From the NCBI GenBank assembly GCA_017428785.1, contig JAFRQD010000046.1:20212-84211 (forward strand): 64,000 bases of DNA, in the 5' to 3' direction. Positions 57,696-64,000 of the stretch are shown piece by piece. Origin of the DNA: Bacteroidaceae bacterium (GTDB lineage Bacteria > Bacteroidota > Bacteroidia > Bacteroidales > Bacteroidaceae). Position numbers and translations under genes: made by a program. The first letter of the stretch is position 1. Every line of letters starts with the position of its first letter. The notes beneath the pieces are model-generated. The model searched no databases. It saw only the letters and a list, made by a program, of their open reading frames with translations, and was not told the origin of the DNA.

Positions 57696-59330
57696 ATGGT
57701 AACTGAATTAAGTCTTCGCATACTGCCCAGACAGGCTTACAACGAGCAGAGCATCATTGCATATCTCAGACAAGAGAGGGGCATCGATGCTCAGGCGGTT
57801 CGTGTGGTCAAGAGAAGTATCGATGCCCGTCAGCGGACAATTTACGTTAACCTGACAGTAAGGGCGTATGTGAACGAGGAGCCGCCCCTGTTGGACTTCG
57901 AGCCCTATATATATAAAGATGTGAGCGAACGTCCTTCGGTCATTGTGGTTGGGGCAGGCCCGGGCGGACTGTTTGCCGCTTTGCGACTCATCGAGCTTGG
58001 TCTGAAGCCTATCGTCATAGAGAGAGGAAAGGATGTCCGCGAGCGTAAGAAGGACATTGCCCGCATTCGCCCCGAGCAGAAGGTTGACCCCGAGAGCAAC
58101 TACAGCTTTGGCGAGGGTGGGGCAGGAGCCTATAGCGACGGGAAACTATATACGCGCAGCAAGAAGCGCGGCAATACCGACCGCATCCTGCAAATCTTCG
58201 TGCAGCATGGTGCAAGCCCTGCCATCCTTTCTGATGCGCATCCACATATCGGGACGGACCGCCTGCCGCGAGTCATCGAGAACATGCGAAAGACGATTCT
58301 CAGTTGCGGCGGCGAGGTGCACTTCCAGACGAAGATGACAGGACTGATTGTCAGGAGCAAGGAGCAAGGAGCAAGGAGCGAGAGAACAGTTGTGGGAGTA
58401 GAAACAGAGGTAACCTCTTGCCCCTTGCCCCTTGCCCCTTGCCCCACATTTGACGGTCCCGTCATCCTTGCCACAGGCCATTCGGCACGCGATGTCTATC
58501 GCTATCTTGCAGAGAGCGGCATAGACATCGAGGCGAAAGGTCTTGCCATCGGAGTTCGCTTGGAGCATCCCGCAGAACTCATCGACCAGATTCAGTATCA
58601 TAGTCGTGAAGGTCGCGGCAAGTGGTTGCCTGCTGCCGAGTACAGCCTTGTGACGCAGGTTCAGGGGCGCGGCGTGTATAGCTTCTGCATGTGTCCGGGC
58701 GGCTTTGTGGTGCCTGCGGCAAGCGGTCCGGAGCAAGTCGTGGTGAACGGCATGAGTCCTTCCAACCGGAATGGCCGTTGGAGCAACAGCGGCATGGTGG
58801 TGGAAATTAGGCCAGAGGACCTGCAGGCCCTCTCTAACTCCCCCTTAACAGGGAAGGACAAAAAGTCTCCCTTTAAGGGAGATTTAGAGGGTCTTTTATT
58901 GCAGGAGGAGCTCGAGCGGCAGTGCTGGCTTCAGGCGAATCAGAAGCAGACGGCTCCGGCTCAGCGCATGACGGACTTTGTTAACGGTCGGCTCTCGGCT
59001 TCTCTCAACCCGTCATCCTATGCTCCGGGGCTGATTGCGAGTCCGTTGCATTTCTGGCTGCCGGAGTTCATCAGCACGCGTCTTCGCGAAGCATTCAGGC
59101 TATGGGGAAAGCAGAAGCACGGCTTCCTGACTCAAGAGGCCACCGTTATCGGTATCGAGACACGCACCAGCAGTCCTGTCCGCATCCTTCGCGACAGCGA
59201 GACCTTGCAGCACATCTGCATCGCAGGTCTCTTCCCTTGTGGCGAAGGAGCGGGGTATGCAGGCGGAATCGTGAGTGCGGCAGTCGATGGCGAGCGTTGT
59301 GCCGAGTCGGCCGCTGCGTACTTGCAGTAA
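57696..59330 (+). CDS. FAD-dependent oxidoreductase (COG2509 type) with two repeat-derived insertions
   Basis: The 544-residue protein has an N-terminal domain, then the FAD-binding VIVVGAGPGGLFAALRLIELG at about 82-102, NYSFGEGGAGAYSDGKLYTR, VILATGHSARDVY and the final FPCGEGAGYAGGIVSAAVDGERCA. COG2509 proteins are predicted flavin dehydrogenases. Two segments look added: about 221-251 (SKEQGARSERT...PLPLAPC), from heptamer repeats, and 377-400 (QALSNSPLTGKDKKSPFKGD...), from the palindromic element also in ileS. Both keep the frame and sit between conserved blocks. Confidence 0.85.
   Translation: MVTELSLRILPRQAYNEQSIIAYLRQERGIDAQAVRVVKRSIDARQRTIYVNLTVRAYVNEEPPLLDFEPYIYKDVSERPSVIVVGAGPGGLFAALRLIELGLKPIVIERGKDVRERKKDIARIRPEQKVDPESNYSFGEGGAGAYSDGKLYTRSKKRGNTDRILQIFVQHGASPAILSDAHPHIGTDRLPRVIENMRKTILSCGGEVHFQTKMTGLIVRSKEQGARSERTVVGVETEVTSCPLPLAPCPTFDGPVILATGHSARDVYRYLAESGIDIEAKGLAIGVRLEHPAELIDQIQYHSREGRGKWLPAAEYSLVTQVQGRGVYSFCMCPGGFVVPAASGPEQVVVNGMSPSNRNGRWSNSGMVVEIRPEDLQALSNSPLTGKDKKSPFKGDLEGLLLQEELERQCWLQANQKQTAPAQRMTDFVNGRLSASLNPSSYAPGLIASPLHFWLPEFISTRLREAFRLWGKQKHGFLTQEATVIGIETRTSSPVRILRDSETLQHICIAGLFPCGEGAGYAGGIVSAAVDGERCAESAAAYLQ
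58354..58446 (+). repeat. Heptamer arrays inserted in the FAD oxidoreductase gene
   Basis: About four GGAGCAA units on the left and four CTTGCCC units on the right, 7 bases apart, in roughly inverted relation around a unique centre. The segment codes for a 31-residue hydrophilic-to-Pro-rich loop. Confidence 0.78.
58824..58895 (+). repeat. 72-bp palindromic element inserted in frame in the FAD oxidoreductase gene
   Basis: It has the same length (72 bases, 24 codons), the same orientation to the gene and the same frame as the ileS copy, with about 64 of 72 bases and 20 of 24 residues the same. Inner palindrome CTCCCTTTAAGGGAG is intact. Confidence 0.88.
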
Positions 59331-59418
59331 TCCCCGGCCAGCCCTAAAGCAAACGCTTGCTTGTAGATAAACCATATCCGCACCTTTGGTTTTCCATCGG
59401 TTTGTGTGCCGTTATAAA

Positions 59419-59502
59419 AACGCAGCCTGCGAATGTTGGTACGCAGGCTGTGTTTGTTCGTTCGCATGTTGCGTCCCTCGGTACGCAAGTTGCGTTTCAA
59501 GA
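59419..59502 (+). repeat. Array G: four palindromic units phased at 21 bp
   Basis: Units starting AACGCAGC, TACGCAGG, TTCGCATG and TACGCAAG begin at 59419, 59440, 59461 and 59482, exactly 21 bases apart. Each has a CGCA...TGCG-type core (CGCAGCCTGCG, CGCATGTTGCG, CGCAAGTTGCG). It lies in the 218-base spacer between two converging genes. Confidence 0.8.
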
Positions 59503-59548
59503 ACGATGAGGCCTCAAATAAGTTATTCCTTACGGAGGGATATCGAAT

Positions 59549-61639
59549 TCACTTGATGTCGTTCCAATCATCCGTACGGAAGGGTCCCACGGGCAGCCCT
59601 GAAAGCGTCTTGAGGTTGCACTCCGGATTGTCGGCCCAGCCATAGCGGACGGCAACCGGATGCGGCACTTCGGGACATTCCACTACAACGGGCCAGCCGA
59701 AACGAAGATTGCTGTCGTTTGGATTGTAATGCGCCTTTGCTACATGCCATACATGGTCGGGGCCGGCAATGGAGAAGCCCTTGATGTCCGAGTTCTCGGC
59801 CATCATGTCGCTACCTTGCGTGGGCATGAACAATAGGTGAGCCTTGCCGTCAATAACGTTCATTTGCCTGAACTCCGGAGCAGCACAGAACTCCTCCTTA
59901 CCGTATGTGCGATTGAGTGCCAACAAAGCCAGACGGCGGCCCACCTCCTGCTTGTTCTTCGGATGGATGTCGTTGGCCATCCCGATGTCGATGTTCACAG
60001 CCATCCCGACGCCATCGAGCCGCAAAGCCTTTCGCTGTGCCTCGCGAATGGCAGCCCAACCGGATTCGGGTTGCAGGTCTTTCCGTTGCAGATAATTGGC
60101 AATCTGCACGAAGAAGAAGGGGATGGCTTTCGAGTTATACTGATAGAAGCGACGAGGCCCCTCCGGTTGTGGCTTTGGATAGGGAGCCACTTCGGAGTTC
60201 TTGTTGAAGCGAGCCTGCCAGTCGAGAATGAGTGCTTGGAAGAGGCTCTCGTACTGCACGGCTCTGCCCACATTCGAGCAGCCCTGATACCAAAGGAAGC
60301 CGCGAATGGGCATCGAGAGGAACGGCGCCACCATGCTGTTGTAGAGGCCTGCTGGATACCACGAGCTGTTGGGAGCCACAGGTTCTGTCATGTCTGGAGA
60401 GCTGGTGATGTCTGCTGCGGAGAGACTCTGCTTCCATTTCCAATCGCCAGCCAGTGATATCTTTGTGCTTCCCACCGTGAGGTTGAAGTCCTTTGCGTCC
60501 TTGTAGAAGCCGCCGTCGCCGCCAGTGTCGTTCACGCGAATCGTGAGCACATTCTTGCCAGCCTTCACCCGTTTGCCCGGAACTGTATAACTGCGGTCTC
60601 TGCTCCATCCGGAAGTCATGCCTATGCGTTGTCCGTTCCAATAAGTGACATCCTCATCGTCGATAGCCCCAAGCTCAAGCTTCAAGTCCTTGCCCAGAGA
60701 TGCAGGCACCTCTATCTCTTTGCGCATCCAGACAATGCCGTCGAAGTCCTTCAGGTCATTAACCTTGCTCCACAAGGCAGGCTGAGACAATGTTTTCCAT
60801 CCGGCGTCATTGAAGCCTTCGGCAGCCCAAAGGGCTTTGTCGATTTGGCCTTTCTCGAGGCCTGCATCGTTACCATACACTTCCTGCATCCATTCTGCGC
60901 GTTCGTCCTGATAGAGTTGCTCGATTTTCTTCTCGTCGAAGCCCGTTTCGAAGAGCCGCTTTGCATGACTTTGGAAGCCCATCACACCTTGCAAGGCTTC
61001 GAGGCTCGGCCAGCTCTCGGCAGGCGTTCCGCCCCATGAACTGTTGACCACACCGACAGCAATGCCCAGCTTCTCCGATACCTCGCGAGCGAAGAAATAT
61101 GCGGCAGCCGAGAACTCCTTCACCATCTCGGGCGAACAGACTGCCCAGCCCTTCGTGTGGCCGAGGGGAACCTGCGTCTGCGGCGTATGAGCCACGACCT
61201 TCTTCACTTGGAACAGGCGAATCATGGGATGATTGGCATTGGCAACCTCCTGCTCGAAGTTGTTTACCTTGCCCCAACCCTCGACAGGCATTTCCATGTT
61301 CGACTGGCCGCTGCAGAACCACACCTCTCCGCTCATCACATTCTCGAGGACGAGCTTCTTGCCGTCGTCGAAGGTAAGTGTGAACGGCCCGCCTGCAGAA
61401 GGCACATCGAGGTCGAACTCAAAGGCACCGGAGTTCTTGTCGGCTTGAACCTTTACAGTCTTCTTGTCCCAGGAAGGCGTAATCTTCACGGTGGCGCCCT
61501 TCTTGGCCGTAGCCTGTAGGTGCACCTTCGTGCGTTGTTGCAGAACCATGTTCGAAGTCATCCAACCCGGCAGCGTCACATCTGCCCAAGTCATTGCCGT
61601 GCAAAGCGCAACAGCAAACAGTAAAATAGAGCGTTTCAT
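59549..61639 (-). CDS. Sialate O-acetylesterase-type carbohydrate esterase
   Basis: The 696-residue protein has a signal peptide (MKRSILLFAVALCTAMTWAD). The SASA/SGNH-like catalytic domain has VWFCSGQSNMEMPVEGWG (nucleophile Ser113), NSSWGGTPAESW and NDIHPKNKQEVG with the His. A galactose-binding-like jelly-roll domain is inserted at about 290-400 (VWMRKEIEVPA, YWNGQRIGMTSGW). The family removes acetyl groups from sialic acid or from plant polysaccharides. The neighbouring GH16 gene favours a polysaccharide. A TAACTTTG promoter gives a leader of about 100 bases. Confidence 0.87.
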   Translation of the reverse strand: MKRSILLFAVALCTAMTWADVTLPGWMTSNMVLQQRTKVHLQATAKKGATVKITPSWDKKTVKVQADKNSGAFEFDLDVPSAGGPFTLTFDDGKKLVLENVMSGEVWFCSGQSNMEMPVEGWGKVNNFEQEVANANHPMIRLFQVKKVVAHTPQTQVPLGHTKGWAVCSPEMVKEFSAAAYFFAREVSEKLGIAVGVVNSSWGGTPAESWPSLEALQGVMGFQSHAKRLFETGFDEKKIEQLYQDERAEWMQEVYGNDAGLEKGQIDKALWAAEGFNDAGWKTLSQPALWSKVNDLKDFDGIVWMRKEIEVPASLGKDLKLELGAIDDEDVTYWNGQRIGMTSGWSRDRSYTVPGKRVKAGKNVLTIRVNDTGGDGGFYKDAKDFNLTVGSTKISLAGDWKWKQSLSAADITSSPDMTEPVAPNSSWYPAGLYNSMVAPFLSMPIRGFLWYQGCSNVGRAVQYESLFQALILDWQARFNKNSEVAPYPKPQPEGPRRFYQYNSKAIPFFFVQIANYLQRKDLQPESGWAAIREAQRKALRLDGVGMAVNIDIGMANDIHPKNKQEVGRRLALLALNRTYGKEEFCAAPEFRQMNVIDGKAHLLFMPTQGSDMMAENSDIKGFSIAGPDHVWHVAKAHYNPNDSNLRFGWPVVVECPEVPHPVAVRYGWADNPECNLKTLSGLPVGPFRTDDWNDIK

Positions 61640-61744
61640 ATTATATAATGTTTAGTTTGTATTTTTAGGATTCTCTTTCCGGAAAAGGCATTGCGCCATT
61701 GTTAGCTTTGGTAATGATGCCCGCCATTCTTTCATTTTCCTCTG

Positions 61745-61752
61745 CAAAGTTA
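61745..61752 (-). promoter_or_regulatory. -7 promoter element for the esterase gene
   Basis: The minus strand reads TAACTTTG followed by CAGAGG, about 105 bases before the start codon. Confidence 0.65.
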
Positions 61753-61804
61753 CGAATATGCAAGCAAAAAGCCAAATAATTCGGCCTTTTTCAAAAACAT
61801 TTCG

Positions 61805-61812
61805 TACCTTTG
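61805..61812 (+). promoter_or_regulatory. -7 promoter element for the GH16 gene
   Basis: The plus strand reads TACCTTTG followed by CAAAAAAG, 30 bases before the ATG at 61843. It is divergent from the esterase promoter. Confidence 0.75.
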
Positions 61813-61842
61813 CAAAAAAGAACCCGAAAAAGGTAAAATGAA

Positions 61843-62688
61843 ATGAGAAAGGCAGCCATCTTATCTTATCTGGCATTCTCCGTTTTCTTTCTCGCAGACG
61901 CTATGGCCCAGAACAACGAGTGGAGACTTGTCTGGCACGATGAGTTCGAAGCCGACGGACGCCCCGACTCCACGAAATGGACCTACGAGCGGGGCTTTGA
62001 GCGCAATGAGGAATTGCAGTGGTACACACCAGAGAATGCCTTTCAGCGCGACGGCTATCTCGTGATTGAGGCGCGTCCGGCCGACTTGCCCTGCCCCGCC
62101 TACAGAGAGGGAAGCAAGCATTGGCGCAATAATCGCCCGCGCATCCTATGGACAAGCAGTTCGGTGAAGACAAGGGGGCTCTTCTCTTTCCGTTACGGAC
62201 GCGTGGAAGTCTGTGCTCGCATCCCGGTCTGTCTGGGTGCGTGGCCTGCTATATGGCTGTTGGGGGACAGAGGAGGTTGGCCTGCTTGCGGCGAGATAGA
62301 CATGATGGAGTACTATCAATACCAAGGCCGCCCCACTGTTCTGGCCAATGCCTGTTGGGCTGGGGATACCGACACGAAATGGGATTCCTCTTATACGCCT
62401 CTCAGTCACTTCACGGAGCGTGACTCAACTTGGGCCGAACGCTTTCATGTCTGGCGCATGGACTGGGACGAGAATGCCATCCGCCTTTTCCTCGACGATG
62501 AACTGCTCAACGAAATAGACCTTACCCTGACCGTCAACGGCAAGATGCGTGGCTCGGGCATCAATCCCTTCCATGAGCCACAGTACATCTTGCTCAACCT
62601 GGCGTTAGATACCCGCGTAGGGCAGTACAACCCAGCCGACTTCCCGATGCGCTACCTGATAGATTATGTTCGCGTATTCCAGAGGTAA
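61843..62688 (+). CDS. Exported glycoside hydrolase family 16
   Basis: The 281-residue protein has a signal peptide (MRKAAILSYLAFSVFFLADAMAQ) and the GH16 jelly-roll features LVWHDEFEADG, TSSSVKTRGLFSFRYGRVEVCARIP and WPACGEIDMMEYY, with the ExDxxE catalytic residues Glu151, Asp153 and Glu156. The extra Met gives the beta-bulge type (EIDMME) typical of laminarinases. It probably cleaves beta-1,3 or mixed-linkage glucans. The divergent esterase may remove acetyl groups from the same polymer. Confidence 0.9.
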   Translation: MRKAAILSYLAFSVFFLADAMAQNNEWRLVWHDEFEADGRPDSTKWTYERGFERNEELQWYTPENAFQRDGYLVIEARPADLPCPAYREGSKHWRNNRPRILWTSSSVKTRGLFSFRYGRVEVCARIPVCLGAWPAIWLLGDRGGWPACGEIDMMEYYQYQGRPTVLANACWAGDTDTKWDSSYTPLSHFTERDSTWAERFHVWRMDWDENAIRLFLDDELLNEIDLTLTVNGKMRGSGINPFHEPQYILLNLALDTRVGQYNPADFPMRYLIDYVRVFQR

Positions 62689-62698
62689 CGCTTCTGCT

Positions 62699-63778
62699 TC
62701 AGGGCAGTGCCGGGAGGATATGATCCCAGACGAGATTCAGCTCGGCCTGCATGTTGCGCAAATCGGCCGTGTTGACCACCACAGCATCTTTCTCGGGAAT
62801 GACGATGATGTACTGTCCGCCAGCGCCATCGGCACGAAAGGCGCCATGACGGCAGCGCCACACTTGATAGCCATAGCCCTGCACCCAATCGCTGTTCTCT
62901 TTGGTCAATCCGCTTTCTGCCACTCTGTCGGCTCTTGTTCCTGCAGGCTGACAAGGCACTTGGGCTTTAGTGGCCTCTAAGACGTAATTCTCGGGCAGCA
63001 CTTGTTTACCTTTCCATTTTCCTTTCTGGAGCAGCAGCTGTCCCATTTTAGCCAGGTCTTCTGTCTTCAGATAGAGTCCCCAACCTCCACAGTTGATGCC
63101 CTGCGGACTCTCTTCCCATCTTGGTGCCTCGATGCCGAGCGGGTCGAAGAGACGAGGTTGCAGATAGTCCACAATCTTCTGCCCCGTCACCTTCTGCACG
63201 ATAGCGGAGAGCATATATGTGCCCATACTGTTGTAGCAGTACCAAGTGCCCGGCTCGTGTTCCACAGGCCAGCTCAGGAAAGTCTTCACCCAAGTGTCGC
63301 CATCTCTTCTGCGCGACGGCTCAGAGTCGTGTCCGCAGTTCATCGTAAGCAGATTGCGGACCGTCACCTTCTTCAGGTTCTCCGAGGGGGAGGGGGGCAG
63401 GTCATCGGGGAAGAAGGAGACCAGCTTGTCGTCGAGCGACAGCAGTCCTTCCTGGATGGCCAGTCCCACAGCAGCCGAAGTGAATGTCTTGCTCACGCTG
63501 TTCAGGATGTGGGGCGTTTGAGGCTCGCCACCGTTCAGCCATTTCTCGTACTTCACTTTCCCGTGCTGCAACACCATCACGCTTTGGATGTTGAGGCTCT
63601 TCTCCCTTGCTTCCTGCAGATACCTTTCCATAGCAGCGTTCAGGCTGTTGTCGGGCTTGGCACGCTTTATGGATGTTTTCTTTTGCGCTTTCGGAGAACT
63701 GGGCGTCATTGCATAGCTGTTGCATACGCAGAGGCAGATCAGGACGGCAAGTCCGTAACGAATGAATAAGTGTTTCAT
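62699..63778 (-). CDS. Class C beta-lactamase-like serine hydrolase
   Basis: The 359-residue protein has a signal peptide (MKHLFIRYGLAVLICLCVCNSYA) and S12 motifs: SVSK (Ser94, Lys97), YNS at 182-184 and GAGGQYI near residue 317 in place of the usual HxG. The family includes penicillin-binding proteins, esterases and 6-aminohexanoate hydrolases. The altered third motif favours an esterase or peptidase over a beta-lactamase. It converges with the GH16 gene, with a 10-base gap. Confidence 0.85.
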   Translation of the reverse strand: MKHLFIRYGLAVLICLCVCNSYAMTPSSPKAQKKTSIKRAKPDNSLNAAMERYLQEAREKSLNIQSVMVLQHGKVKYEKWLNGGEPQTPHILNSVSKTFTSAAVGLAIQEGLLSLDDKLVSFFPDDLPPSPSENLKKVTVRNLLTMNCGHDSEPSRRRDGDTWVKTFLSWPVEHEPGTWYCYNSMGTYMLSAIVQKVTGQKIVDYLQPRLFDPLGIEAPRWEESPQGINCGGWGLYLKTEDLAKMGQLLLQKGKWKGKQVLPENYVLEATKAQVPCQPAGTRADRVAESGLTKENSDWVQGYGYQVWRCRHGAFRADGAGGQYIIVIPEKDAVVVNTADLRNMQAELNLVWDHILPALP

Positions 63779-63820
63779 ATTATAGATATATTGATTTAAC
63801 TGAAGTATCGGGAGTTCTGA

Positions 63821-64000
63821 TTTGGCTGTAAGCCAATACTTTGAGTAACTTGGGGCAATGCCCCAAGATAGAGAGCCTACACTTACCCCTTTGCCTGGAA
63901 GGCAATACTATGATATTTAAAGTACTGCCCTCCAGGCAGAGAGGAGATAGGCAGTTCCCTAAATCCAAGGGCGTTGCCCCTGGTTCTTCCCTTCGGTCAG
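63821..64000 (-). repeat. Multi-hairpin element R1, copy 2 (runs off the window)
   Basis: Read on the minus strand from 64000 it begins CTGACCGAAGGGAAGAACC as in copy 1, followed by the same four hairpins with different bases: AGGGGC-AAC-GCCCTT, the long TGCCTGGAGGGCAGTAC stem, CTTGGGGC-ATT-GCCCCAAG and TTGGCT-TAC-AGCCAA. Pairing is kept in each. It lies upstream of the serine hydrolase gene. Confidence 0.85.

Noticed and set aside
62699-63778. A true class C beta-lactamase
   Set aside because: The third motif is GAGG instead of the lactamase K/H-T/S-G type, so resistance is not supported.
1-64000. tRNA, rRNA, tmRNA or known riboswitch
   Set aside because: I found no cloverleaf with conserved GGTTCGA-type arm, no rRNA segment and no recognisable riboswitch core on either strand; a covariance search would be needed to exclude small RNAs.

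Overview
The window looks like chromosomal DNA of a Bacteroidales bacterium, most likely Prevotella-like. Reasons: many genes are preceded by the Bacteroidetes promoter motif TAnnTTTG (usually TACCTTTGC or TATCTTTGC) instead of a Shine-Dalgarno sequence; there are two TonB-dependent-receptor-type proteins; and the bamD-rpoZ-DUF4293 group, a FadL/TodX porin, LRR_5, DUF4923, DUF4251, DUF4296 and DUF5103 proteins are all typical of the group. I saw no rRNA, tRNA, CRISPR array, phage or intact insertion sequence. The window starts inside fba and ends inside a hairpin repeat.

Layout. 1-11.4 kb: fba (partial); a secreted EEP-family nuclease divergent from a run with a TonB-dependent receptor, two OB-fold/DUF5689-type lipoproteins, an SGNH hydrolase and an LRR protein with a dockerin; then a FISUMP/Big2 surface protein. 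11.4-13.6 kb: a lipoprotein and a propeller-like exported protein on the minus strand. 14-16.2 kb: a tight operon of a small exported protein, an HprK-like kinase, an S24/S26 signal-peptidase-like protease and a PqqD protein. 16.2-20.4 kb: a TRIC-DUF5103 fusion, then an AmpG-like permease and a DUF1460 amidase (cell-wall recycling). 20.6-26.1 kb: phosphopantetheinyl transferase, GH130, bamD-rpoZ-DUF4293, phosphoethanolamine transferase. 26.3-28.7 kb: TonB-dependent receptor. 28.7-30.8 kb: a repeat-rich island around an AT-rich CoiA-like nuclease. 30.9-33.9 kb: nitroreductase, DUF2520, kdsC, maf, lipoprotein. 33.9-39.5 kb (minus): ileS-dksA-like-lspA-DUF4296-small protein. 40-45.5 kb: FadL porin, a sigma factor fused to an outer-membrane barrel, radical SAM enzyme, Gfo/Idh/MocA oxidoreductase. 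45.5-48.3 kb: DbpA-type helicase, NhaD-type antiporter. 48.7-54 kb: small exported proteins, a MazF-type toxin-antitoxin pair, DMP19, smpB, LOG protein. 54-59.3 kb: MFS transporter, thrA, FAD-dependent oxidoreductase. 59.5-63.8 kb: sialate O-acetylesterase-type enzyme, GH16, class C beta-lactamase-like hydrolase.

The strongest candidate for an undescribed system is 41745-43400: one uninterrupted reading frame encoding an ECF sigma factor (sigma2 and sigma4), one transmembrane helix, a roughly 100-residue periplasmic linker and a C-terminal outer-membrane beta-barrel ending in Trp. It would tie RNA polymerase promoter selection directly to an outer-membrane sensor, and it probably heads an operon with the radical SAM and oxidoreductase genes.

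The second theme is repeats. (1) Arrays of short palindromes phased at exactly 22 bp (one at 21 bp) lie in at least seven spacers; four are exactly 87 bp long with conserved ends. (2) Two copies of a multi-hairpin element differ by compensatory changes. (3) Palindromic elements are inserted in frame in ileS, the FAD oxidoreductase, maf and the DUF2520 gene, and one contains the dbpA start codon. (4) Heptamer arrays occur in spacers, in two coding regions and in three signal-peptide coding segments. All calls rest on reading the sequence; no database search was run.
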